Assembly (NCBI GenBank): GCA_002733415.1
Contig: NVVR01000011.1
Span: forward strand, 16,356 to 80,355
Direction: 5' to 3'
DNA length: 64,000 bases
Origin: Kordia sp.
Lineage (GTDB): Bacteria > Bacteroidota > Bacteroidia > Flavobacteriales > Flavobacteriaceae
This document shows positions 46,727-56,000 of the stretch, one piece after another (position 1 is the first letter of the stretch; the number at the start of each line of letters is the position of its first letter). The translations under genes and the position numbers were made by a program. The notes under the pieces are model-generated. The model made no database searches. It was given only the letters and a program-made list of their open reading frames with translations, and was not told where the DNA came from.

Positions 46727-47509
46727 TTAATTTATTTTTGGTAAACTAATCATCTCTACTGAGTCCTCTGAAGACATGAATTCCATAATCAGACTTCCAT
46801 TTTCTCCATAATAACCAAATCCAACTTTTCCGTTAAACTCAACGTGAGAAATACCCTTCTTAAAACCTGACGCAATCATTTTTCCTACAACAACATTTGT
46901 CTTCTTGTTTTGTATCTCAAAAAGTATACCCCCCTTTTTAACCAATAGAAACTCTTCTCCTTTATAGCTAAAACTTCCGCTATTTAATTTGTTCTCTAAA
47001 GAACTAACATATACATTTTGCTTTACAACCTCCTGTTTTATCAATTGACTATCTTCATTAAGAACAACTTCCTCTTTCACAGGAGCATATTTTAATTTAT
47101 AATCCCCAAAAGATTTTAACGCCATTCTTACAGCTTCATTATATGACATTTTAAAATTCTTAGAAGTACTAATCCCTTCCTGTGTTTTAAACAACGATTT
47201 ATTATAACAATCTAATAATTCTACACTTACTCTTGTTTTAAACATATTACTCTTGGTAAGTAAAACTGGGGAAGCATAAAAACAAGTATTCGTACGTAGT
47301 TCCTGAGGCAAATCATCTGTATCTAAAAAGACTTCAAATCCGAGCTGCTGAAATTTATATTTCAACAATAAATTAATACCATATTGGTTTGCTTCTTTTT
47401 GAAAATCAAATCTAGAAGGGATTACTATATATTTATAAGCATTCAACTCTTTTTGTGCAAAAGCAGTTACACTTATAAACAAGACAAATAATAAAATGTT
47501 TTTTTTCAT
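46727..47509 (-). CDS. Secreted protein of unknown function
   Basis: The protein has 260 residues with a Sec signal (NILLFVLFISVTAFAQ). It reads KELNAYKYIVIPSRFDFQKE, then LLLKYKFQQLGFEVFLDTDD, a pattern common in flavobacterial periplasmic proteins of unassigned role. A mid-region coil (VKEEVVLNEDSQLIKQEVVK) is followed by a beta-rich C-terminal part (SHVEFNGKVGFGYYGENGSL). No catalytic motif is visible. A TATTTTTG -7 match lies at 47551-47544 on the minus strand, overlapping the spacer to the YjjG-like gene, so it could be transcribed alone. Confidence 0.75.
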   Translation of the reverse strand: MKKNILLFVLFISVTAFAQKELNAYKYIVIPSRFDFQKEANQYGINLLLKYKFQQLGFEVFLDTDDLPQELRTNTCFYASPVLLTKSNMFKTRVSVELLDCYNKSLFKTQEGISTSKNFKMSYNEAVRMALKSFGDYKLKYAPVKEEVVLNEDSQLIKQEVVKQNVYVSSLENKLNSGSFSYKGEEFLLVKKGGILFEIQNKKTNVVVGKMIASGFKKGISHVEFNGKVGFGYYGENGSLIMEFMSSEDSVEMISLPKIN

Positions 47510-47562
47510 AATATTTTATTCTAAGATAGATTTTAATTAATTTCAAAAATAACCGAATTAAA

Positions 47563-48246
47563 TTACAATATATGCATTAACTCCTCTAAATGATTTACAC
47601 ACTTAATATGACTGGGCAAATCTTCATTATGGTAATTATAGCAAATTGCGTCAATTCCAAAATCCAATGCGCCAAGAACATCAGCTTCTAAGCTATCACC
47701 AATCATTAAAGATGTTTTTTTTGAAACATTTGCTAAACTAAGTGCGGTTTCAAAAATAATTGGGTTGGGTTTTTTTACTCCAGCCATTTCTGAATTCACA
47801 ACTACATCAAAATACGAAGCCAAATTTGTGCTATTTAATTTTCCTTCTTGAACCTCAGCAAATCCGTTAGTAATAATGTGCAATGTGTATTTTGGCTTTA
47901 AATACTCCAACAACTTAATAGCTCCATCTAACAAATGTGTTTGTTTGGATAAATGATACACGTATTGATCGGCTATCTCAAATAATACTTTATCAGAAAC
48001 ATGAACACTAATTTTAGCGAACGTATCTTTTAACCGTCTGTAGCGCAGGGTTTCTTTATCTATTTTTTCTTCTCTAAAAAGCTTCCACAGCTTTTTATTA
48101 ATATCGGTATACGCTTCTAAAAACTGATCTAATGACTCCTCTATTTTTAATTTATCAAAAATTATTTTATAGGTGATTTTTGAATTTTTATCAAAATCCC
48201 AAAGTGTATGATCTAAATCAAAAAATATATCTGTGATATGTTTCAT
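47563..48246 (-). CDS. yjjG: YjjG-family HAD nucleotidase
   Basis: The HAD-superfamily phosphatase has 227 residues. Motif I is FFDLDHTLWDFD, with the nucleophile Asp10 and the acid/base Asp12. Motif II is TNG (126-128), the motif III Lys is near 158 (VKKPNPIIF) and motif IV is GDSLEAD (183-189). The helical cap domain lies between motifs I and II. YjjG in E. coli dephosphorylates non-canonical pyrimidine nucleotides (house-cleaning); the exact substrate here is inferred from similarity only. It is upstream of the 46727 gene on the same strand. Confidence 0.83.
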   Translation of the reverse strand: MKHITDIFFDLDHTLWDFDKNSKITYKIIFDKLKIEESLDQFLEAYTDINKKLWKLFREEKIDKETLRYRRLKDTFAKISVHVSDKVLFEIADQYVYHLSKQTHLLDGAIKLLEYLKPKYTLHIITNGFAEVQEGKLNSTNLASYFDVVVNSEMAGVKKPNPIIFETALSLANVSKKTSLMIGDSLEADVLGALDFGIDAICYNYHNEDLPSHIKCVNHLEELMHIL

Positions 48247-48379
48247 GTAATAATTAAGTTGCTTTTAATAAATGTCATCAATACAAGCATACGAGATATA
48301 AATTTAATAATGTCTTTTCTCTATCGATACATAAAGATAGCTATCAGTACGGACAACCCAAACCCGCTAGTGGCATAAC

Positions 48380-49672
48380 TTATTTAGTTGAATAGTCTAA
48401 CAATTCTATATAGGTTTTTTTCCAACCTTTCCATTGGTCATCTTCACTAAATGTATAATTATGAACTACCAAATTAAATGTTCCGTTAACTTTTTTTACT
48501 GCATCAATCAAACTTTTAATTTCAGCTGATGCATTTATTTTTTTTCTAAATACATAATCTAACACACAAAAGGAATTTATTTTTAACGGTGTTTGCATTT
48601 CATAATCTAAGTCGTAAAAATAAAATGGAGTACATGTTCCTGCTCTAAACCCAGCTTCAGAAACATACCCCATAGTATAATCTGATGTAATTTCTAAATC
48701 GATTAAATTACGATATACTAAGGGTAACTTCAATTTAGAGAACGAGTTTTTAGTATGCATTAATGGCTTATTAAATATAGCTTCAAAGCGCTGTTTTTCT
48801 TCTTTCAATACTTCTTTATCGTCCAAAGCCAAATAGGAGCCTTTTAATCCAACTTCAAAATAATCAGCAACTGATTTTATTAAGGATACAAAATGTTTGT
48901 TTTGGTAATTAATGCTTTTATCATAAACGGTATAATCTCCTAATAAAAAGAAAAATACTGGTTTTAACTGTCGCTTTTTATGATTATTTACCAACCATTT
49001 AAAAGTATCATATGGGTCTTTACGCAATTTAAACAACACCAAAAATCTATCATATATTTCTGTGAAATTAAAACCAACAAGATCTTTTAATGTACCTCCA
49101 ATGGCTCTAACTATTCCTTTATGCAAATACTTATAGGCTACCGGAACATCAATTATTGGTTTTAACTCAAACTCTTTTATTGGGAATTCGTAATTAGTAA
49201 ATTGCTCTTGTAAAATAGCTTTAAACTCATATGCCCAGACATCAACAACTGGCGATTTTAAAAAATGGTATTTATACGCAATGCTTTCTTCTGGAGGAAA
49301 TCTTCCAAAATCATCTGCAACGTAAGGCAAATACTCTTCATATCTGCTTAACAAATAAAAGCTAGCTGCAAAAATATCAAATGGTAAACTACTCCTAGAA
49401 CCACAGGGAAAAAAACACTTTGTGTTGCTCCAGTTTTTTATTAAAATTTCTATATCCGACACTCCATCTTCGAATAATAAATAATGTGACTGAATAAACA
49501 ACTCATTCCCTAATGGTTGCTTTGTATAAGAAATTTTTAAGCCTTGATGTGCTATAAATTCTTCTACAACTGAAGTAAATTCAATTTGCACCCCTAGTAC
49601 TCTCGTGCAAATATGTTTAAATACATATTTGACTCGTGGAGTAATTTTATGTGTGTATATTAATAACTTCAT
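48380..49672 (-). CDS. Polysaccharide-deacetylase-like protein, divergent active site
   Basis: This 430-residue cytosolic protein has no signal peptide. It matches a group of flavobacterial proteins annotated as polysaccharide deacetylase family. An N-terminal domain (about 1-190, including SLPFDIFAASFYLLSRYEEY and FGRFPPEESIAYKYHFL) is followed by a NodB-like half with DVPVAYKYLHKG, VFFFLLGDYTVYDKS, DYTMGYVSEAGFRAGTCTPF and VVHNYTFSEDDQWKGWKKTY. Family members as I recall them have HPS in the segment that reads GLKGSY here, and RQHYL where MHTKNSF is found, so catalysis may be lost. It overlaps radC by one base and is likely translated with it. Confidence 0.7.
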   Translation of the reverse strand: MKLLIYTHKITPRVKYVFKHICTRVLGVQIEFTSVVEEFIAHQGLKISYTKQPLGNELFIQSHYLLFEDGVSDIEILIKNWSNTKCFFPCGSRSSLPFDIFAASFYLLSRYEEYLPYVADDFGRFPPEESIAYKYHFLKSPVVDVWAYEFKAILQEQFTNYEFPIKEFELKPIIDVPVAYKYLHKGIVRAIGGTLKDLVGFNFTEIYDRFLVLFKLRKDPYDTFKWLVNNHKKRQLKPVFFFLLGDYTVYDKSINYQNKHFVSLIKSVADYFEVGLKGSYLALDDKEVLKEEKQRFEAIFNKPLMHTKNSFSKLKLPLVYRNLIDLEITSDYTMGYVSEAGFRAGTCTPFYFYDLDYEMQTPLKINSFCVLDYVFRKKINASAEIKSLIDAVKKVNGTFNLVVHNYTFSEDDQWKGWKKTYIELLDYSTK

Positions 49673-50361
49673 TACAACAACCCTTCGTCAGCAAAACTAG
49701 CATACGCTTGTTCTGTAATTATTAAATGATCTAGTAATTTTATATCCAATGCCATTCCTGCATTTTTAATTTTAGTGGTAATTTGCTTATCTGCTTCACT
49801 AATTTTCAACGTCCCTGAAGGATGATTGTGACACACTATTAATGCTACTGCTCCAATTTCTAATGCTTTTTTCATTAACAATCTAACATCTACTAAAGTT
49901 CCTGTTATACCGCCTTTACTTAATTGTTGTTTTGATAAAACAGTATTAGAATTATTTAAAAACAACACCCAAAATTCTTCATGTTCTAAATCACCTAAAA
50001 GAGGTTGCATGATTTCATAAACTGATTTACTAGAACTAATCTTATCAAAAATGAGCTCATCCCCTTCTCTTCTGCGTCTTCCTAGCTCTAACCCAGCAAC
50101 AATACTTATTGCTTTTGCTTCTCCTATGCCTTTAAATTCCTGCAATTGTGAAACCGATAGTTTCGACAATGCCTTTAAGTTATTACCTACTGAAGCTAGT
50201 ATGCGTTTACATAATGCAACTGCACTTTCATTTCTATTTCCTGAACCTATTAATATTGCTAGCAATTCCGAGTTTGTTAATGACACTTTTCCTTTAGCGA
50301 GTAGTTTCTCGCGGGGTCTATCTTCTTCTGACCAGTTTTTTATGGAAAAGTTGTTTTTCAA
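49672..50361 (-). CDS. radC: RadC-family JAB-domain protein
   Basis: The protein has 229 residues. An N-terminal helix-hairpin-helix part (LQEFKGIGEAKAISIVAGLE) is followed by the JAB/MPN metalloprotease-like domain with its zinc site: Glu in the GTLVDVRLLMKKALE region, His178 and His180 in CHNHPSG, and Asp191. RadC was once thought to be a repair protein; its real function is not settled. The stop overlaps the start of the deacetylase-like gene, and it lies 38 bases after mpl, so mpl-radC-deacetylase is a likely operon. Confidence 0.93.
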   Translation of the reverse strand: MKNNFSIKNWSEEDRPREKLLAKGKVSLTNSELLAILIGSGNRNESAVALCKRILASVGNNLKALSKLSVSQLQEFKGIGEAKAISIVAGLELGRRRREGDELIFDKISSSKSVYEIMQPLLGDLEHEEFWVLFLNNSNTVLSKQQLSKGGITGTLVDVRLLMKKALEIGAVALIVCHNHPSGTLKISEADKQITTKIKNAGMALDIKLLDHLIITEQAYASFADEGLL

Positions 50362-50399
50362 TCTTTATTTGATTATTTAATTTTCAAACTTCTTAACTT

Positions 50400-51758
50400 C
50401 TAATTGCAAATCAACGTTCTCACCTCATCAAAATCCAACCCTCCATAATTCCCTGAACTCATTAACAGCAATGCAGAGTTCTCAAAATTTAAATTGAACA
50501 AGTGTTTTTTGAATCCTTCAGGATTTGTAAATACTTTTAAATCATTTCGTTTAAACGCATCAAATATTTGTTGTTCAGAAACGGCCTCTAATTTTTTAAT
50601 TGCTACTGCGCTTGGCGAGTAAAATACAATTGCCTCATCTGCCGCGTCTAAAGCGTTTTCGTATTCTTTTAAAAACTCAGCATTCAAACTACTGTAAGTA
50701 TGCAATTCCAAGCAAGCAATTGTTTTACGAGTACTGTATTGAGTTGCAACAGCTGTAGTTGTTGCTCTTACTTTACTTGGCGAATGTGCAAAATCTTTAT
50801 AAACAACCTTACCTTTGCTTTCTGCTATTTTCTCTAAACGTTTACTCGCTCCTTTAAAAGTTGCTATTGCTTCGTAAAATTCATCTTCATCAACTCCCAT
50901 GTGCTGACAAATCCATTTTGCACCTGCCAAGTTACTTAGGTTATGATTACCAAAAAATTCAATTGGCATTGGACCTTCATTTGTTTCCAAATGTGTTTTT
51001 CCATCTATAATTTCGTGCTTAGGTAATTGATACGGATAACGTTTCATATGTTTATCCGATTCTTCCACAACTTTCTTTACTATAGGATCCTCTTCATTAT
51101 ACACCATTATCGCTGCATTAGACATACAGGTCAAGAATGTTTCAAACTGCTCCACATAATTTTCCATAGTTGGAAACACGTTTATATGGTCCCATGCAAT
51201 TCCACTCAACAGCGCTATATTAGGTTTGTACAAATGAAACTTTGGACGTCTATCAATTGGTGATGATAAATACTCATCTCCTTCCAAAACAATAAAATCA
51301 TTCTCTTCAGTAAGATGCACCATCGTATCAAACCCTTCCAACTGAGCTCCAACCATATAATCCACTTCCTTTTCATGATAATGCATTACATGTAATATCA
51401 TTGAAGTAATAGTCGTTTTCCCGTGAGACCCCCCTATAACAACTCTCGTTTTGTGTTTTGATTGCTCATATAAAAACTCTGGGTAAGAATATATTTTCAC
51501 ACTTAACTCTTGAGCTTTTAGCAGTTCAGGATTATCAGCTTTTGCATGCATCCCTAAAACAACAGCATCTAATTTTGTAGTTATTTTTTCTGGAAACCAG
51601 CCAAATTCTTTTGGCAATAAACCTTTTGCTTCTAAACGTGATTTTGAAGGCTCAAAAATAGTATCGTCACTTCCTGTTATTTGATATCCTTTGGTATGTA
51701 ATGCCATGGCTAAATTGTGCATTGCACTTCCTCCAATAGCTATAAAATGTATTTGCAT
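50400..51758 (-). CDS. mpl: UDP-N-acetylmuramate:tripeptide ligase (Mpl)
   Basis: Mpl is a Mur-family ligase that joins recycled L-Ala-gamma-D-Glu-meso-diaminopimelate to UDP-MurNAc in peptidoglycan recycling. It has 452 residues: the N-terminal Rossmann domain with IAIGGSAMHNLAMALHTKGY, the P-loop GGSHGKTT (109-116), the central LEGDEYLSSPIDRRPKFHLY and GIAWDHINVF, then the C-terminal ligase domain with YKDFAHSPSKVRATTTAVAT. The missing MurC-specific tail and the DEYLSS segment favour Mpl over MurC. Regulation is not evident; only near-matches to TAnnTTTG occur upstream. Confidence 0.9.
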   Translation of the reverse strand: MQIHFIAIGGSAMHNLAMALHTKGYQITGSDDTIFEPSKSRLEAKGLLPKEFGWFPEKITTKLDAVVLGMHAKADNPELLKAQELSVKIYSYPEFLYEQSKHKTRVVIGGSHGKTTITSMILHVMHYHEKEVDYMVGAQLEGFDTMVHLTEENDFIVLEGDEYLSSPIDRRPKFHLYKPNIALLSGIAWDHINVFPTMENYVEQFETFLTCMSNAAIMVYNEEDPIVKKVVEESDKHMKRYPYQLPKHEIIDGKTHLETNEGPMPIEFFGNHNLSNLAGAKWICQHMGVDEDEFYEAIATFKGASKRLEKIAESKGKVVYKDFAHSPSKVRATTTAVATQYSTRKTIACLELHTYSSLNAEFLKEYENALDAADEAIVFYSPSAVAIKKLEAVSEQQIFDAFKRNDLKVFTNPEGFKKHLFNLNFENSALLLMSSGNYGGLDFDEVRTLICN

Positions 51759-51846
51759 AGTTTGATTTTCTTACTAAAAGTAAATATAAGTATTTGAAAA
51801 GATTTTAAGGCTCTTCACATTAAGAATTTAGGACAATAACAAGAGA

Positions 51847-52809
51847 TTAATTCTTCATCAACAAAATCTGCTTCTTCTCTTTTTGTGCAGAACTCAAATC
51901 AGGTTTTTCTAATAATGCCTTTTGTATGTAATTATATGCATTTCTCTTATCTGATTTATACCGATAGATCTGAGCTATTCGGTAATTAGCCCATGATTTT
52001 GGCACACCGTCTTTCTCTGAATGATTTTCGATATAAAGCTGTAAACACTGTAGTCCTTTATCTAAAGAAACGTTATACTGGGCAGCAACTTTACCTATCA
52101 AATAATTTAAATGATTGCGTTGTAGTTTTTCTGATGCAACTTCATAATTAGACAATGCTTTTTCTGGTTGATTTGTTTTTTCATACAAGCCCGATAACTT
52201 TTTATAGGTATGGGCAGAACCTCCAATTACAATCGCTTTTTTATAATGTAATTCTGCATCACATGATCTGTCATTATATTCAGCCACATAACCTAAAGCT
52301 AAATGACCATCTACTGCTGACAATTGTAATAATTCATTCGCATAAGTTATTGCTTTCTCCTCGCTCCCTCCTACTATTTTAGGCAGACTAATGTATATTT
52401 CCACTAAAGCCCAACGCACTTCAATATGCTTCCCATCTAATTCTGCTGCGCGATGTAAATGCCTTTTGATATCACCTACTAAAGTCAGCGCTTTAAATTT
52501 ATTTGAAGATTGCGCTTTATAAGCTAGAACCCCACCAAACTTATAATGATAATTCGCATTTAATTTATCTCGTAAAACTAATGGCTTATAATATTTTAAA
52601 GCTTCATCCCAGTTTTTTTCATATGCTGCAATATCTCCCAAAAACTCTTGCGCTTTATCATTATTATAATCTACCTTTAGTACCTTTAAAAAATAAGATT
52701 TCGCCTTGTTCCATTCCGATTTTTCATAATGAGCTAATCCTTTTTCAAAATCGGTTGATTGGGAAAAAACAAACGTGTTTAATAATAAAAAAAAATAAAA
52801 AAACTTCAT
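51847..52809 (-). CDS. Secreted TPR-repeat protein
   Basis: The protein has 320 residues, starting with a signal peptide (MKFFYFFLLLNTFVFSQ). It consists almost entirely of tetratricopeptide-type helices: FEKGLAHYEKSEWNKAKSYF, AYEKNWDEALKYYKPLVL, AELHYKKAIVIGGSAHTYKK, YEKTNQPEKALSNYEVA and IAQIYRYKSDKRNAYNYIQK. Such proteins act as periplasmic scaffolds, but the partner is unknown. It is divergent from the T9SS trio, with 232 bases between starts that hold no clear TAnnTTTG element for it. Confidence 0.82.
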   Translation of the reverse strand: MKFFYFFLLLNTFVFSQSTDFEKGLAHYEKSEWNKAKSYFLKVLKVDYNNDKAQEFLGDIAAYEKNWDEALKYYKPLVLRDKLNANYHYKFGGVLAYKAQSSNKFKALTLVGDIKRHLHRAAELDGKHIEVRWALVEIYISLPKIVGGSEEKAITYANELLQLSAVDGHLALGYVAEYNDRSCDAELHYKKAIVIGGSAHTYKKLSGLYEKTNQPEKALSNYEVASEKLQRNHLNYLIGKVAAQYNVSLDKGLQCLQLYIENHSEKDGVPKSWANYRIAQIYRYKSDKRNAYNYIQKALLEKPDLSSAQKEKKQILLMKN

Positions 52810-53041
52810 ATTTTAAATTCGTTCCTGTAAAACTATATAAATTCTTCCTCAATTATTCAGTTGTAAGTTTATTTTCTGACACCACCCATGTCATTACGTA
52901 ATACAACCCTGTTTTTTGCCATTTGTCGAAAAAAAACACTGTTAATCGAAAAAAATGAGCTCTTTGAGTAGAACATTTGTTAATTAGCACTAACTAACAG
53001 TTGTTTTATCAAAAAAAAGATATTAAACATAACTTTCGTAT

Positions 53042-56000
53042 ATGAAAACTAATCGCACTCCAAGTAATAATTCTATTACTTTATTCGCTATTATATTTAT
53101 CACTTTATTTTTTCCTTCAATTTCTTTTTCACAATGTGCAGGGGCCGATGCTTCAATAACCATTTGTGATAAAGAAGTTTATGACCAAGGTTTAGCAAAC
53201 CCAATTGGAACAGTTGATTTATTTGTCCTTCTTGGAGGAGCCCCAGTTGCCGGCGGAAGTTGGAATGATAATGACAGTTCAGGGGGATTAAACACAACTA
53301 CGGGCTTACTAACTACTTGGGCAATTAACCAAGGTGGTGTGTTTAACTATACGTATACAGCAAACCCACCATGTGCTATCTCTACGGCAACCATAACTGT
53401 AACATTAGGTGGATTTCCCGGAACAGATAATCCATTTGCTGTTGCTTGTGATACTGACACCTCAATAAACTTGTTTAGTTTCTTAGGATTTGGACCAAGT
53501 GCTACATTTGGAGGTACATGGTCAGATGACGATGGAACTGGCGCATTATCGGGTCAGTTTTTGGATGCTTCAAGTCTTCCTACTGCACTCCCTTTCGATT
53601 TCACATATACCATACCAGGCGTTGGAATATGTCCGGCTAGGTCGGCTACAGTAACGATTACTGCCTTTCCTTCACCAGATGCTGGAACACCTACAGATTT
53701 AACTTTATGTGAAACGGATGATTTCACCCCATATACTGCTTTTGACCTTTTAACCCAACTCTTTGGGCAAGATTCTGGAGGAAATTGGGTTGATCTTAAT
53801 TTACCATTAACAGGAGAAATCTCAGGTCCTTTAGACTCTGTAATAAACATTCAAAATATTAATACCACATTTGGACCAGGAACCTATAGTTTTCAATATA
53901 CTGTAAATCCAATCAATCCAATATGTGCTCCTCAATCCTCTACAATAAATATTATCATTGAACCTATAATTGATATCAGTGGAGCAACATTAACTATTGC
54001 ACCAGACCCTCTTTGTTTTATTGATGTTGCAACTACGCCAATAATTGCTACTATCACAGAAGGAGTGATTTTAATTCCAGACGGAACATATGATATTACA
54101 TATGCAACTACCCCAGTACCTAACAATGGTTCTGAAACTGTTTCTGTAGTTTTTACAGGAGGTATTGGAACTTGGACAATAAACCCAGCTTTCTTAACTA
54201 CTTCTGGAATTATTACTGTTGATGTAACTAATATTCTTGACCCTACTACAATAACAAATTGTGAACGAGTAATTACAACATTAAATGCAACATTCGAACT
54301 TATAAACGACCCAGACCCTTCAGACACTCAGGTAGTGGTTGGTGATGTTTGTTTTGGTGATGACGCTATTGGTACAGTAAGTGATGCAGGTGGAACTGGA
54401 GGAATTCAATTAGTAGATGACACATATACAATTACATATACAATTACTCCAACAGGATCTTCTTTTACAACTAGTATTGTAATTGTAGGTGGTACTGGAG
54501 TATTTACTATTCCAGCTGCTCAAATACCAACTGAAGACACAACTTATACCATAGAAATTACTAATTGGGAAAATGCTGTTGGATGTGCAACAGCCTCTTC
54601 AATTATTGATACATTTTATGTAAGCCCATTACCAGATGCTACAAATATATCTATAACCATTCCTGACGTTTGTGATGGAGATGATGTAATTGTTACAATT
54701 ACGGACACTTCTTCTCCTCTAGTTCTTGTTGATGGTGTTTATGATATTATGTATGATATTACTGGGCCTCCAGATTTATTAGGTCAAACAGAATTTGGAG
54801 TTGTAATTACTGGTGGAACAGGCTCATTTACAATACCTGGAGGAACACTTCCTTTTGCTACGTATACCTTCACGATAACTAATTTATTAAATTCAGCTAC
54901 TACGTGTGACACAACAACATTTAGTACTCCAAACACCAATTTTGAAATTCACGAAATTCCAAATGCAGCTGATGTTTTACTAAATGTTGCTGACATTTGC
55001 CTAGGTAGTGATGGTATTGTAAATATTTCTGATGCAAACGTTGCTATAGTACCTGATTTACCTGATGGCGTTTATGACATTGTTTATGACTTATCTGGAG
55101 CAAACGTTTCTGCTGGAAATTTAACTTCAGCTTTAATAACAGCAACCAATGGATCTTTTAATATACCATCTGCATTGCTAACAAATACTGGAACAACAAC
55201 AGTAACTCTAACAATAATAACAAATGTAACAACTGGTTGTGATACTGTAGGTGTTCCAATTGTAACTTCTTTTGAAGTAAATCCAATTCCAGATATTGAT
55301 AATGTTGCAATTTCAGTTTCTCAACCAATTTGTGAAGGAGATGATGGTACCGTTAGTATTATAGGAACAACCTTACCTGATGGTGATTATGATTTAATCT
55401 ATGATCTTACTGGAGATAATGTTTCCGCAGGCAACACAGTAACGGCTACTTTCACTGGTGGTTCAACTACATTTACATTACCAACAGTTCAAATACCGAA
55501 TACGGGATCAACTACAATTACGATTACTAACATTACAGCTATAAGTGTCATTACAATGTGCACTAATACGGTTGCAAATGTAAGTACTACATTTACTGTA
55601 AGCCCTAACCCAGTAATAGACGTAAGTAATTTAGAAATCCCAGAACAAGATATTTGTTTAGGACAAAGTAAAGATATTGATGTTTTAGGAACAACACTTA
55701 CAGATGGCTCATACACAATAAGCTATGATGTTTCAGATCCTGCTTCTGTAGGAAACATGGCTACATTAGTTATTACAGGTGGTGACGGTTCATTTACAAT
55801 TCCAGCTGGATTACTAACTAACGTAGCTAACATTGTAATCACAATTACTAATATTGTTGATGATGCTACCGGATGTAGCTCAATATTAAACATTCAAACA
55901 AACTTTAATATTATCCCATTACCAGATGCTGCCGGCGCAACAGTAGATGCTTTTGGACCATATTGTCAAGGAGATCCTGTAACTGCACAAATGTTAACAG

